A stretch of DNA of 30,731 bases from Kosmotogaceae bacterium UBA1373 (GTDB taxonomy: Bacteria; Thermotogota; Thermotogae; Petrotogales; Kosmotogaceae), in contig DBRH01000020.1 in the NCBI GenBank assembly GCA_002305955.1, positions 163,819 to 194,549 of the forward strand. Reading direction: 5' to 3'. The notes under the pieces are model-generated. The model was not told the origin of the DNA and searched no databases. It was given only the letters and a program-made list of their open reading frames with translations. Made by a program: the position numbers and the translations under genes. Shown here piece after piece: positions 1 through 8,885 of this stretch (positions are counted from its first letter, which is position 1; each line of letters begins with the position of its first letter).

Positions 1-31
1 CTAAAGCACGGTGTTTCCTGACGCGGTTTAT

Positions 32-997
32 ATGAATGATCAATACATCGGTCTGGACATCGGAGGTACGAAAATACTCGGAGCCCTCTTCGACGAAGAA
101 GGGAAGATAATAAAGAGAAGCAAGAAACAGAGCAAAGCAGACAAAGGTGAAGAAGTTATCTTCGCTCAGGTGTGCAAGGTCATAGACTCACTACGGGACG
201 ATTCGGGGAGACTCGTTGCCATAGGAGCCGGCGTCCCTGGAGTAATAGACCATGGGAGGATTCTCTTCAGCCCGAACCTGTCCTGGAAAGATTATCCTCT
301 TGAAGAGAAATTGGTCCAGCGTTATTCCGTACCGGCTTACGTTGGAAACGACGCCAATGTAAGTCTTTTGGGAGTCTGGAAACACGGTATCGGCAAAGGT
401 TGTTCTAATCTGGTAGGTTTTTTCGTAGGTACGGGAATCGGAGGAGGAATAGTAGTAAACGGTTCAATATTCGGTGGTTCGACCGGGGGAGCCGGTGAGA
501 TCGGTCACATGATCGTGCTGCCCGATGGACCGTTATGCGGTTGCGGCGCAAGAGGATGCCTTGAGAGTCTTGCCTCCAAGACCGCGATCACAAAAATCTT
601 TCAGTCTCAGGTAAATAGAGGTAGAAAGACCTGCTTCGAAGAGCTTCTATCGAAGGAAGGTTATGTGTTGAAGAGCTCACACCTGAAAGAGGCTTATACC
701 GGAGGTGATTCTCTCACTGTTGAAGTCATGGACAGGGCAGCCGATTACCTGGGCATTGCCGCCGCGTCTGTTATAAACCTTCTAAACCCGCAACTGGTAG
801 TCTTCGGAGGCGGCGTTATGGAAGCGATGGGCGAACTCCTGATAGAGAGAATAAGAGCCAGAGCCCGTGAACTGGCCATTCCCAGTCTTTTCTCCGCTTG
901 CCGGATAGAGCTCTCCGAGCTGGGTGATGACGCCAGTCTCTTCGGAGCTGTTTCATTGATCGAAGACGGCCTTGGAATAACACTCCAGGGGAGGTAA
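32..997 (+). CDS. ROK-family sugar kinase (glucokinase-like)
   Basis: Cytosolic kinase expected to phosphorylate a hexose, most likely glucose, at C6. The N-terminus has the ATP/phosphate-binding motif DIGGTK, the middle has GTGIGGG and GEIGH, and the ROK zinc-binding signature CGCGARGCLES follows, so the kinase fold is complete at about 321 residues, normal for ROK kinases. There is no N-terminal helix-turn-helix, which separates it from ROK repressors such as the one at 4820. An in-frame GTG at 11 would add seven residues; I prefer ATG 32 because the DIGGTK motif then sits at the usual distance from the start, but neither has a clear ribosome binding site. It ends three bases before the Ppx/GppA gene, which overlaps ppk, so it is probably part of a polyphosphate operon. 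That context raises polyphosphate as a possible phosphoryl donor, since actinobacterial polyphosphate glucokinases are ROK proteins. Substrate and donor are inference. Confidence 0.88.
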   Translation: MNDQYIGLDIGGTKILGALFDEEGKIIKRSKKQSKADKGEEVIFAQVCKVIDSLRDDSGRLVAIGAGVPGVIDHGRILFSPNLSWKDYPLEEKLVQRYSVPAYVGNDANVSLLGVWKHGIGKGCSNLVGFFVGTGIGGGIVVNGSIFGGSTGGAGEIGHMIVLPDGPLCGCGARGCLESLASKTAITKIFQSQVNRGRKTCFEELLSKEGYVLKSSHLKEAYTGGDSLTVEVMDRAADYLGIAAASVINLLNPQLVVFGGGVMEAMGELLIERIRARARELAIPSLFSACRIELSELGDDASLFGAVSLIEDGLGITLQGR

Positions 998-1000
998 GTC

Positions 1001-2551
1001 ATGAGTGATGGAAAAGTTGGAGCGGTCATTAACATATCTTCCAACGCTTTGTTTTTAATCATTGGAGAATGTAAGGCCGGAAAAATCAAAATCCTCGAAT
1101 CGCTCGAGTACCCTTTGAGCATAGGCAGGGATACCTTCAACACCGGGAGAGTGAGCCAGGAAAAAATAGAGAAGACCTGTAAGATCATCAAAGGCTTCAA
1201 GAAACTCACCCGCGAGTACAAGGTAGCTTCCCTGCGTACGGTAGCGACAACGGCTGTCCGGGAAGCCATCAATCGCGACTACCTTCTCGATCAGATTGTA
1301 GGTAAAACCAGGACGAAAGTCAGGGTCCTCGACGACTCCGAGGAGAAAGGCATCATCTACAGAGAGATGTTGTCTGAGATGAGCAGAAACGAAGAACTGC
1401 AAAAGAACAAAGCTTTGATCGCCTACATAGGCACGGGCAGTCTCGGAGTGGCCTGGTACAAAAGAGGGAGGCTGTACAGCACTCAGAATATAAAACTGGG
1501 ATCTTTGAAATTGACGGAACTGCTCGGGGAGCTTCAATCGAAAACCAACAGGTTCCACCAGATAGTCGAGGATTATCTGAGTTCCTTTAAGGAAATGATA
1601 CCCAAATCCTCGCCTTTCGGAAAGATCGACCATTTCGTTGTATGCGGCCAGGAAATAGAGATCATCGCTTCCTTATGTGCAACCTCTGCCGGTACGGAGA
1701 TCACTCAAATTCCGATTGCGAAGCTGGACGAACTGTACGATAACCTCAAGAGTAAGACACCATCGGAGGTTGCCCAGATGTATGGAATTGACGAAGAAGT
1801 GGCCGAAATACTCCTCCCTTCTCTGGGAATCTACAGGCTTCTTGCCAGTTTCACCAGAAGTAAGTACATATACGCCAGCCGTGTCACCCTTCAGGATGCC
1901 CTGCTGAAGGAGATTCTTCTGACCAGAGAGGCTAAAAAACGTCTCGAAAGCTTCAGAGAAGATATAATACAGTGTGCTAGGACCCTCGGGAAACGTTTTT
2001 TCTTCGACGAAGAACACGGAAACAGAGTGGTCAGGAACGCTATGGCGATCTTCCAGAAATTAAAAACACCTTACGGACTGGACGAAAACGATGCGCTGAT
2101 TCTTAAAGTTGCTTCACTCGTTCACGATATAGGCAAATACGTTAATTTCACAGAACATTACAGAAGATCCTACGAACTCATAAGGGGTTCGAATCTGCCG
2201 GGTGTTAGTCAAGCGGATCTGGAAACAATAGCCCTGATCTCTCTTTTTCACAGTAATCTCGTTCCATCGGAATCGGACCCCGCATTAGGACTTCTTTCCA
2301 TGGAGCAGAGAGTTCGGGTTTCCAAACTGGCAGGTATATTGAGGCTCGCCGATGCGCTCGACAGATCCCACTCGGAAAAAATAGATGTTATGAAGGTAAG
2401 GATGAAGGATAACGAGATTTCCTTAACTATTCACTCGAGAGAGGACATTCTTCTAGAAGAGTGGGCCTTCAACAGCAAGGCCAGACTTTTCGAAGAGGCT
2501 TTTGGCCTGAAAGTTAACCTCAAAAAGAAGGTGAATCCCGTTGAATCTTGA
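1001..2551 (+). CDS. Ppx/GppA-family protein with C-terminal HD domain
   Basis: The 516-residue protein has the two-part plan of exopolyphosphatase/guanosine pentaphosphatase: an ASKHA-type Ppx/GppA domain (about 5-305) and a C-terminal HD domain (about 320-500). Known family members remove terminal phosphate from polyphosphate or pppGpp. The canonical aspartates of the Ppx active site appear replaced: the first phosphate loop reads VINISSN with Asn11 where DIGSNS is usual, and the second reads YIGTGS with Tyr142 where DIGGGS is usual. By contrast the HD site looks intact: His339, His375-Asp376 (LVHDIGK), His417 and Asp451. In E. coli Ppx the opposite holds. ATG 1001 follows GGGAGG-like bases at the end of the ROK kinase gene, and the 3' end overlaps ppk by 11 bases. 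Family membership is firm; exopolyphosphatase activity is doubtful and the HD site may be the working one. Confidence 0.88.
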   Translation: MSDGKVGAVINISSNALFLIIGECKAGKIKILESLEYPLSIGRDTFNTGRVSQEKIEKTCKIIKGFKKLTREYKVASLRTVATTAVREAINRDYLLDQIVGKTRTKVRVLDDSEEKGIIYREMLSEMSRNEELQKNKALIAYIGTGSLGVAWYKRGRLYSTQNIKLGSLKLTELLGELQSKTNRFHQIVEDYLSSFKEMIPKSSPFGKIDHFVVCGQEIEIIASLCATSAGTEITQIPIAKLDELYDNLKSKTPSEVAQMYGIDEEVAEILLPSLGIYRLLASFTRSKYIYASRVTLQDALLKEILLTREAKKRLESFREDIIQCARTLGKRFFFDEEHGNRVVRNAMAIFQKLKTPYGLDENDALILKVASLVHDIGKYVNFTEHYRRSYELIRGSNLPGVSQADLETIALISLFHSNLVPSESDPALGLLSMEQRVRVSKLAGILRLADALDRSHSEKIDVMKVRMKDNEISLTIHSREDILLEEWAFNSKARLFEEAFGLKVNLKKKVNPVES

Positions 2552-4652
2552 CGATCCCAATCTGTACCTGAACAGGGAACTCAGCTGGCTTGATTTCAAC
2601 GAAAGAGTTCTGGAGGAGGCTTTCGACAAGGAAAATCCGGTTTTAGAAAGGCTGAAATTTCTTTCGATCACATCCTCTAACCTCGACGAATTTTTTATGA
2701 TAAGAGTAGCCGGTCTCAAAGAACAGGAAGAGGCCGGGTATGCAGGTAGAGACCCATCAGGTATGACCGCGACTGAACAGCTCAAGGCCATTTCAATCAA
2801 GGTTCACGAATTGGTTGAACGTCAAAACAACTGCCTTCACAGATCGCTACTGCCGGCGTTGAAAAAAGAAAATATCTTCTTTCTCAAACTCGACGAATTT
2901 GACGGTGAGCAGAAAGAATATATCGAGAGGTACTTCATAGATACCGTATATCCCGTTGTCACACCGATGGCGATCGATCAGTCGAGACCCTTCCCTTTTC
3001 TCCAGAACAGAAGCATCAATCTTGGGGTGGTACTGGAGCAGGAGGAGCAACCGCTCTTTGCCGTGGTACAGATACCTCCCGTTCTTCCTAGATTGATCAA
3101 GCTGCCTTCGAAGAGGGGAGAGTGTTTCACTTTCATGGGAGATATCTTGAAATCCCATATGAACCGGCTCTTCTCGGGATACCATATCAGAGATATCCAT
3201 GCCTTCAGGATCACACGAAACGCCGACTTGAGTATCGAAGAGGAAGATGCCCACGATTTGCTGATCGAGATAGAGAAATCCCTTCAAAGACGTAGATGGG
3301 GCTTTCCGGTGAGGCTAGAGATCGAAAGGGGGATGAACGTTGAATTGAGAGAGTACCTGAAAGAGATGCTTGAGCTGGCAGATGAGGATATATACGTTTC
3401 GGGACCGCCTCTCGATCTCACGCTGTGGATGAAATTCCTTCAACTGAAAGCTTTCGATAACCTCAGATATCCAAAGGCACTTCCGCAGGCTTCGCCCGAC
3501 CTTTACGGTCAGGACGATCTCTTCAAGATCATAAGGGACGAAGATACAATGCTTCACCACCCTTTCGAATCATTTCAACATATATCTGATCTGGTTTACA
3601 AAGCGGCCGAAGACCCCCGTGTACTGGCCATAAAGCAGACGCTCTACAGGGTTAGCGGAAATTCTCCGATCATCGATGCGCTGGTGCATGCGGCCGATAA
3701 TGGAAAACAAGTTACGGTACTCGTGGAGATCAAGGCCAGGTTCGACGAAGAGAGCAACATACAGTGGGCCAAAACGCTCGAAAGAGCGGGCTGCCACGTG
3801 GTGTACGGACTGGTGGGGTTGAAGACACACGTGAAAATGCTACTGGTAGTGAGGGAAGAAGACGACGGTATAAGGCGTTACCTTCATCTGAGCACGGGAA
3901 ATTACAACGATACGACAGCAAGGCTATACACGGACATTGGACTGCTGACGGTGAGAGATCAACTAACAACCGATGCTTCAGCACTTTTCAACGTACTCAC
4001 GGGTTACTCTTTGCCTCCAAGATGGAAAGCCTTCGCCGTGGCTCCTTACAACCTACGCGAAACTTTCCTGAGACTCGTTCAATCAGAGATAGACAACGCC
4101 TCCAGGGGTTACGAAGCCCGCATAATCATCAAGATCAACTCCCTGCTGGATAAAGAATGCATAAAAAAACTCTATGAAGCTTCGATCGCCGGTGTCAGGA
4201 TCGATCTTATAGTTCGGGGCATCTGCTGCCTCAAGTCAGGCATCGAGGGCGTCAGCGACAATATAAGAGTCATAAGCGTTGTAGGCAGATACCTTGAACA
4301 CAGCCGGATCTTCTACTTTCAGAACAGAGACAACCCCAAGTTCTTTCTTTCCAGTGCCGATCTCATGCCAAGAAACCTCGACAGAAGAATAGAGGTGATG
4401 TTTCCTGTAGAGGACGAGAGGCTCAGGAAGAGGCTGAAATCAATACTGGAGATTGTGTTGAAAGATACTGTAAAGGCCAGACTCCAGTTTCCTGACGGGA
4501 AATACAAAAAAGTTGACAGAAGGGGTAAACCACTGGTGAATTCTCAAGAGATGCTGCATAAAGCCGCGATATCCAGGCTCAGGAAGTTCGAAAAAGAAAG
4601 AATCTCTGAGCTGGCCAGCAACCCGGTGTTGAGATCGAGAGAAAAAGCATGA
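2541..4652 (+). CDS. ppk: polyphosphate kinase 1
   Basis: Cytosolic enzyme that reversibly polymerises the gamma-phosphate of ATP into inorganic polyphosphate. The protein of 703 residues matches the usual PPK1 length. The N-terminal domain opens with NRELSWLDFNERVLEEA, a hallmark of the family. The two active-site histidines are visible as His430 in GLKTHVKM and His449 in YLHLSTGNYND, 19 residues apart as in the E. coli enzyme (435 and 454), with the following TARLYTDIGLLT also conserved. I use TTG 2541 as the start because AAGAAGGTG lies just upstream and the product then begins at the normal distance from the first motif. It overlaps the last 11 bases of the Ppx/GppA gene, implying translational coupling. 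No truncation or missing residue was seen. Confidence 0.95.
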   Translation: MNLDDPNLYLNRELSWLDFNERVLEEAFDKENPVLERLKFLSITSSNLDEFFMIRVAGLKEQEEAGYAGRDPSGMTATEQLKAISIKVHELVERQNNCLHRSLLPALKKENIFFLKLDEFDGEQKEYIERYFIDTVYPVVTPMAIDQSRPFPFLQNRSINLGVVLEQEEQPLFAVVQIPPVLPRLIKLPSKRGECFTFMGDILKSHMNRLFSGYHIRDIHAFRITRNADLSIEEEDAHDLLIEIEKSLQRRRWGFPVRLEIERGMNVELREYLKEMLELADEDIYVSGPPLDLTLWMKFLQLKAFDNLRYPKALPQASPDLYGQDDLFKIIRDEDTMLHHPFESFQHISDLVYKAAEDPRVLAIKQTLYRVSGNSPIIDALVHAADNGKQVTVLVEIKARFDEESNIQWAKTLERAGCHVVYGLVGLKTHVKMLLVVREEDDGIRRYLHLSTGNYNDTTARLYTDIGLLTVRDQLTTDASALFNVLTGYSLPPRWKAFAVAPYNLRETFLRLVQSEIDNASRGYEARIIIKINSLLDKECIKKLYEASIAGVRIDLIVRGICCLKSGIEGVSDNIRVISVVGRYLEHSRIFYFQNRDNPKFFLSSADLMPRNLDRRIEVMFPVEDERLRKRLKSILEIVLKDTVKARLQFPDGKYKKVDRRGKPLVNSQEMLHKAAISRLRKFEKERISELASNPVLRSREKA

Positions 4653-4733
4653 AAATGAACGAACGTCGGAAAGGGTCTCTTCATTTTTTGCAGCAATAAA
4701 TAAAATAGAAAAAATGCACTCAACGTCGATATT

Positions 4734-4803
4734 CATTCAAGAATGGCTGTAAACGGCCGATTCCAGGTTTATTCGTTGAGAGATTAAGTAGTAAGCTATT
4801 ACT
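4734..4803. promoter_or_regulatory. short inverted repeats upstream of the xylose regulator
   Basis: Two small inverted repeats lie in the 167-base gap between ppk and the ROK regulator: CATTC-AA-GAATG at 4734-4745 and AGTAA-GCTA-TTACT at 4790-4803. The second ends one base before the ribosome binding site (AAGGGGGA, 4805-4812) of the ROK gene, a position suited to autoregulation. ROK/XylR repressors bind palindromes, so either could be an operator, but the arms are only five bases and could arise by chance. I could not find a convincing -35/-10 pair. Confidence 0.25.
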
Positions 4804-4819
4804 GAAGGGGGAGTTCTCT

Positions 4820-5998
4820 GTGATAAGTCGAAAACTCGACTCTGAGAACATTGGAAAATCAAATCGCAGGCTTGTTCTTCAACTACTGAGGAAAAACCTG
4901 ATCACGACGAGGAGAGATCTTGCCTCCGTCTCCGGGCTAAATCCCAGTACTGTGACTAAAATAATCCGTGAGTTTTTACTTGCCGGTCTTTGCGAGGAAA
5001 TCAGCACGGAGGTGACCGACAGGATCGGTAGAAAGGCCATAGAACTCCGTCTGAATCGTAAGGCCTATGTATCGATCGTCGTAGATATTGGGGTCGAAGA
5101 AACCAGCATAGGCAAGGGGTATTTCGATGGAACGACCTCAACAATAAGTAGTTTCAGTACTCCTTCAACATTCGAGGAATTCACAGAGGTTCTCGTTGAG
5201 AAGACGGGAGAGGTAGTGAAAAAAATACCTAAATACAAATTTCTTGGGTACTCCATATCCGTCCCCGGCATGGTAGATGTTGAACGATCCAAGATAGTTT
5301 ACGTGCCGCACCTCGGATGGAAAGATGTTTTCCTGAAGGACTCTCTCTCAAAAAGATATCCTGTCGTACTGGACAACGAAGCCAATCTCTCACTGATAGC
5401 GGAAAAGTGGAACAATCCCGGTCTTGCCGGACTCGGAGATATCGTATTCGTATATGTTTCAGAAGGTATCGGTTGCGGGATCATGCTGGGCGGACAGATC
5501 CACCGGGGCCGCGATTACTCAGCCGGAGAAATCGGCCATATGACAGTGCAGCTCGATGGACCTAAATGCTACTGCGGCAACAGTGGTTGCTGGGAAACCT
5601 TCGCATCCAGCGAGGCAATTGTGAGAAAGGCGCAATCGGAGGGACTTGAGCTGAAAGGTTCAAATAATAACGAAAGATACCTGGATATTTTGAAGAATTA
5701 TGAAAAGAGTGAATATTCCTTTTTGATTGAGGAAATAGAAAAGAGTTTGGCCGTTGGAATAGTCAACATAGTGAATTCACTGGACCCGGAGGTAATCGTC
5801 CTTGGGGGAGTGGCTTCCATGCTTCCGGAAGAAGCGCTCAAACGCCTCACCGGAATCGTCAACTCCAGAGTTCTGTATGCAACCGGACAGAACATAGAAG
5901 TGAGGAGAAGCATTCTCGACACTCACGGCAAGACCAGTTCGAATATGATAGGCGCAGCACTACATATCATCGAGCGCAGAGTAGATGATTTCATCTGA
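4820..5998 (+). CDS. ROK-family transcriptional regulator, XylR-like
   Basis: Likely xylose-responsive repressor of the genes that follow. Residues 10-60 form a winged helix-turn-helix (RRDLASVSGLNPSTVTKIIR is the helix-turn-helix core), and residues from about 75 form the ROK sugar-binding domain with the zinc signature CYCGNSGCWETF and GEIGHM. The kinase-type phosphate loop is degraded: where ROK kinases have DIGGTK this protein has DIGVEETS, which fits a sensor rather than an enzyme. GTG 4820 is preceded by AAGGGGGA, and the length of 392 residues is typical for XylR/NagC repressors. It ends 11 bases before xylB and the three genes run in the same direction, so it is probably co-transcribed with them. 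The inducer (xylose) is inferred from the neighbours. Confidence 0.88.
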   Translation: MISRKLDSENIGKSNRRLVLQLLRKNLITTRRDLASVSGLNPSTVTKIIREFLLAGLCEEISTEVTDRIGRKAIELRLNRKAYVSIVVDIGVEETSIGKGYFDGTTSTISSFSTPSTFEEFTEVLVEKTGEVVKKIPKYKFLGYSISVPGMVDVERSKIVYVPHLGWKDVFLKDSLSKRYPVVLDNEANLSLIAEKWNNPGLAGLGDIVFVYVSEGIGCGIMLGGQIHRGRDYSAGEIGHMTVQLDGPKCYCGNSGCWETFASSEAIVRKAQSEGLELKGSNNNERYLDILKNYEKSEYSFLIEEIEKSLAVGIVNIVNSLDPEVIVLGGVASMLPEEALKRLTGIVNSRVLYATGQNIEVRRSILDTHGKTSSNMIGAALHIIERRVDDFI

Positions 5999-6009
5999 AG
6001 GGGCGATCT

Positions 6010-7482
6010 ATGGAGGTCTTTGTTGGAATCGACATCGGTACAACCTCAGTGAAGGCGATAGCCGTTGATAGCAAGGGCAAGATACAAAAATCTCTCTCTA
6101 GAAGCCTTCCTTTGCATACGCCAAAACCGGGATGGGTCCAGCAAAACCCGAAAGATTGGTGGCAAGCTGTCGTTGAAGTGCTCTCAGAGCTTTCTAAAAG
6201 CGGTTGTAGAATAGCCGCCATCTCCGTGAGTGGTCAGATGCACAGCCTGGTCGCACTAGACGATAGAGATGAACCGGTGTATCCATCCATTCTCTGGTGC
6301 GATCAACGAACCGAGAAGCAGTGCGAAGAACTCACCGGTAAACTCGGTGGTGAGAGGGCAGTCATTGAATCCTTCGGGAATCCCATTCTTACAGGCTTCA
6401 CCCTTCCAAAATTTTTATGGCTCTCAGAAAACGAACCTGAACGTTTTTCGACGATCATCAAATGGATGCTTCCTAAAGATTACGTAGCCTACCGCCTCAC
6501 GGGAAGATCTACGATCGACTACTCGGACGCTTCCGGCACCTCGGCCTTGACTCTGGAAGGAGAGTTTTCGACACGGGCGCTTGAACTGTGTAGCATAAAT
6601 CGATCATCAAATCCCGAACTCGTCAGTTCGGGCGAAGTCATAGGATCTGTACTCGAAGGAACAATCCCGGGACTGGAGGGAATCCCGGTGGTGGCTGGAG
6701 GAGCCGACAACGCCTCCGCGGCCTTCGGTTGTGGAGTGGAATGGCCTGGCGATACCATGGTCAGCCTCGGAACTTCGGGCACGGTGGTGGCGGTTACGAA
6801 CAGTGCGGTACCCGATACCACCGGAGGCATTCACCTCTTCAGGCACGTTTCCAGTGATTCCTTCTACCACATGGCGGTCATACTTTCGGCAACCAACTCG
6901 CTGAACTGGTTCAAGGAAAGGTTCGCCGGTGAAATCGAGCTCGGCGAGATCGAGGCTATCGTTTCCGGTACGCCCGTAGGTTCAAACGGAATTATCTTTC
7001 TACCTTATCTCAACGGCGAGAGGACTCCACATCGTGACCCGAACGCCAGAGGTACGCTTTTTGGTTTTTCTTCCTTCCACGGCAAGGGAGACGTGTTCAG
7101 GAGCATTTACGAAGGAGTCGCCTTCGCGCTTAGGGAAGGAGCTGATCTCATAAAGAGATTGGGAACGTCTATAGAAAGGATCAGAATAGTGGGTGGCGGT
7201 TCGAGAAGTGATACATGGTGCCAGATAATTGCCGACAACCTGGGAAGAGAGGTCTGGTCTCCTCGGGTCGATGAAGGTGCCGCCTATGGCTCTGCCAGAC
7301 TCGCAGCCATGGCTATGGGGTTGGAATCGGATTCCTGGATAAAGCTCGATAGGTGCTTTACGCCGAACTGTGAAGGAAAAGACGTTTACGATGCGATCTT
7401 TGAGATATACAGGGGTCTATACAGCAGCTTAAAAGAGAATTTTTTGGTTTTGGGCGAGCTACAAAAAAGATTGGTGAAATGA
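6010..7482 (+). CDS. xylB: xylulokinase
   Basis: Phosphorylates D-xylulose to xylulose 5-phosphate for the pentose phosphate pathway. This FGGY-family kinase of 490 residues opens with GIDIGTTSVKA, followed by SGQMHSLVALD, the catalytic Asp233 in GGADNAS (the same number as in E. coli XylB), VSLGTSGTVV, LPYLNGERTPHRDP and the C-terminal nucleotide-binding GGGSRSDTWCQI. The combination QMHS and LNGERTPH is characteristic of xylulokinases within the family, and the neighbouring xylose isomerase supports it. ATG 6010 lies 11 bases after the regulator's stop codon, and xylA follows 13 bases downstream, so the three form a tight operon. No anomalies were seen. Confidence 0.94.
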   Translation: MEVFVGIDIGTTSVKAIAVDSKGKIQKSLSRSLPLHTPKPGWVQQNPKDWWQAVVEVLSELSKSGCRIAAISVSGQMHSLVALDDRDEPVYPSILWCDQRTEKQCEELTGKLGGERAVIESFGNPILTGFTLPKFLWLSENEPERFSTIIKWMLPKDYVAYRLTGRSTIDYSDASGTSALTLEGEFSTRALELCSINRSSNPELVSSGEVIGSVLEGTIPGLEGIPVVAGGADNASAAFGCGVEWPGDTMVSLGTSGTVVAVTNSAVPDTTGGIHLFRHVSSDSFYHMAVILSATNSLNWFKERFAGEIELGEIEAIVSGTPVGSNGIIFLPYLNGERTPHRDPNARGTLFGFSSFHGKGDVFRSIYEGVAFALREGADLIKRLGTSIERIRIVGGGSRSDTWCQIIADNLGREVWSPRVDEGAAYGSARLAAMAMGLESDSWIKLDRCFTPNCEGKDVYDAIFEIYRGLYSSLKENFLVLGELQKRLVK

Positions 7483-7495
7483 AAAGGGGGACAAC

Positions 7496-8815
7496 ATGAT
7501 CTTCAAGGATATCGACAGAATTAGGTATATGGGACCGGACAACAGAGATCCTCTGGCTTTCAGCTTTTACGACGCGGAAGAAGAAGTCTTCGGGGTCAAA
7601 ATGGGCGACTATCTCCGTTTCTCTGTAGCTTTCTGGCATACCTTCAAAGGCGATGGAAAGGATATGTTCGGAGATCCCAACGTAAGACGGGGATGGAGCA
7701 CGATAAAGGATGAAATGACTCTTGCGAAGATCAAAATCGACGGACTCTTCGAACTCTGTGAAAAGCTGGATATAAAGTACTTCTGTTTCCACGATAGAGA
7801 CATCGCTCCGGAGGGTGAAACTCTGCGAGAGGCCAACAGGAAACTTGATGAGATAGTCGTGCATATAAAGGACCATCTGAAAGATGGGAAAGTTCGCGTC
7901 CTTTGGGGGACCGCCAATCTCTTTTCAAACCCGCGATTCGTTCATGGAGCTGCAACTTCGTGTAGTGCAGAAGTTTTCGCTTACGCAGCAGCACAGGTCA
8001 AGAAGGCCCTCGAAATTACCAGAGAGCTGGGCGGAGAAAACTACGTTTTCTGGGGTGGTAGAGAGGGGTACGAAACTCTCCTCAACACAGATATGTCACT
8101 TGAGATAGACAACCTGGGCAGGTTCATGAGAATGGCCGTCGATTACGCCAAGGAGATCGGTTTCACCGGCCAGTTTTTAATCGAACCAAAGCCTATGGAG
8201 CCAACGAAGCATCAGTACGATTTCGATGTGGCCAATTCACTCGCTTTCCTCAGAAAGTACGGACTGGAAAACCACTTCAAATTCAACATAGAGGCCAACC
8301 ACGCTACTCTGGCAGGTCATACCTTCCAGCACGAATTGAGGTACGCAAGGATCAACAGTATGCTTGGCAGTGTTGACGCAAACCAGGGTGATACGCTTCT
8401 CGGATGGGATACCGACCAGTTCCCGACCGATTTGTACACCACAACGCTAGCCATGTACGAAATAGCTCTGAACGGCGGTTTAAAACCCGGAGGATTGAAT
8501 TTCGATGCTAAGGTCCGTAGAGGCTCAATGGAGGAGAAGAACCTCTTCGCCGCCCACATTGCAGGAATGGACACCTTCGCTCTTGGTCTGAAGGCAACCG
8601 CTCTGCTCCTTGAAGAAGGCTCTATCGAAAGGCTGTTGCAGGAGAGATATTCGAGCTTTTCTAAAGGAGTCGGAAAAGAGATTGTGGATGGAACGGCATC
8701 TTTTAAAAGTCTTGAGAGTTATATCCTAGACAGGAAAGATATATCACCGGAACCTTCGAATCAGGAATACCTTGAAAGACTTGTAAACTGGGCAATAGCA
8801 AACGCTGCCAGATAA
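7496..8815 (+). CDS. xylA: xylose isomerase (class II)
   Basis: Interconverts D-xylose and D-xylulose in the cytosol using two divalent metal ions. The 439-residue length and sequence match class II isomerases such as those of Thermotoga. The catalytic pair is His99 and Asp102 in FCFHDRDIAPEG; metal and substrate residues appear in FWGGREGYE, FLIEPKPMEPTKHQYDFD, NIEANHATLAGH and DTDQFPTD. ATG 7496 is preceded by AAAAGGGGGA, a strong ribosome binding site. It is the last gene of the xylose operon and is followed by a hairpin at 8837-8862. No xylose transporter is encoded in this window, so uptake must be provided elsewhere. Confidence 0.96.
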   Translation: MIFKDIDRIRYMGPDNRDPLAFSFYDAEEEVFGVKMGDYLRFSVAFWHTFKGDGKDMFGDPNVRRGWSTIKDEMTLAKIKIDGLFELCEKLDIKYFCFHDRDIAPEGETLREANRKLDEIVVHIKDHLKDGKVRVLWGTANLFSNPRFVHGAATSCSAEVFAYAAAQVKKALEITRELGGENYVFWGGREGYETLLNTDMSLEIDNLGRFMRMAVDYAKEIGFTGQFLIEPKPMEPTKHQYDFDVANSLAFLRKYGLENHFKFNIEANHATLAGHTFQHELRYARINSMLGSVDANQGDTLLGWDTDQFPTDLYTTTLAMYEIALNGGLKPGGLNFDAKVRRGSMEEKNLFAAHIAGMDTFALGLKATALLLEEGSIERLLQERYSSFSKGVGKEIVDGTASFKSLESYILDRKDISPEPSNQEYLERLVNWAIANAAR

Positions 8816-8836
8816 AGCGCAACCGACTTAAAAGTA

Positions 8837-8862
8837 GGGCCATGCCTGAAAAGGCATGGCCC
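8837..8862. terminator. hairpin between convergent genes, likely bidirectional terminator
   Basis: A perfect 10-bp stem (GGGCCATGCC / GGCATGGCCC) with a six-base loop lies between xylA and the oppositely directed gene ending at 8886. Read on the minus strand the stem is followed by TACTTTTAAG, a usable uridine tract. Read on the plus strand the tail is TTCATCGG, which is weak. It can therefore end the minus-strand gene well and xylA less efficiently. Confidence 0.7.
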
Positions 8863-8885
8863 TTCATCGGCTGGTTCTTCGATAT

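Noticed and set aside
4652..4689. AAAATGAA / TTCATTTT inverted repeat after ppk, followed by T residues
   Set aside because: The stem is AT-only in most positions with a 20-base loop, so it would be an unstable terminator; I did not annotate it.
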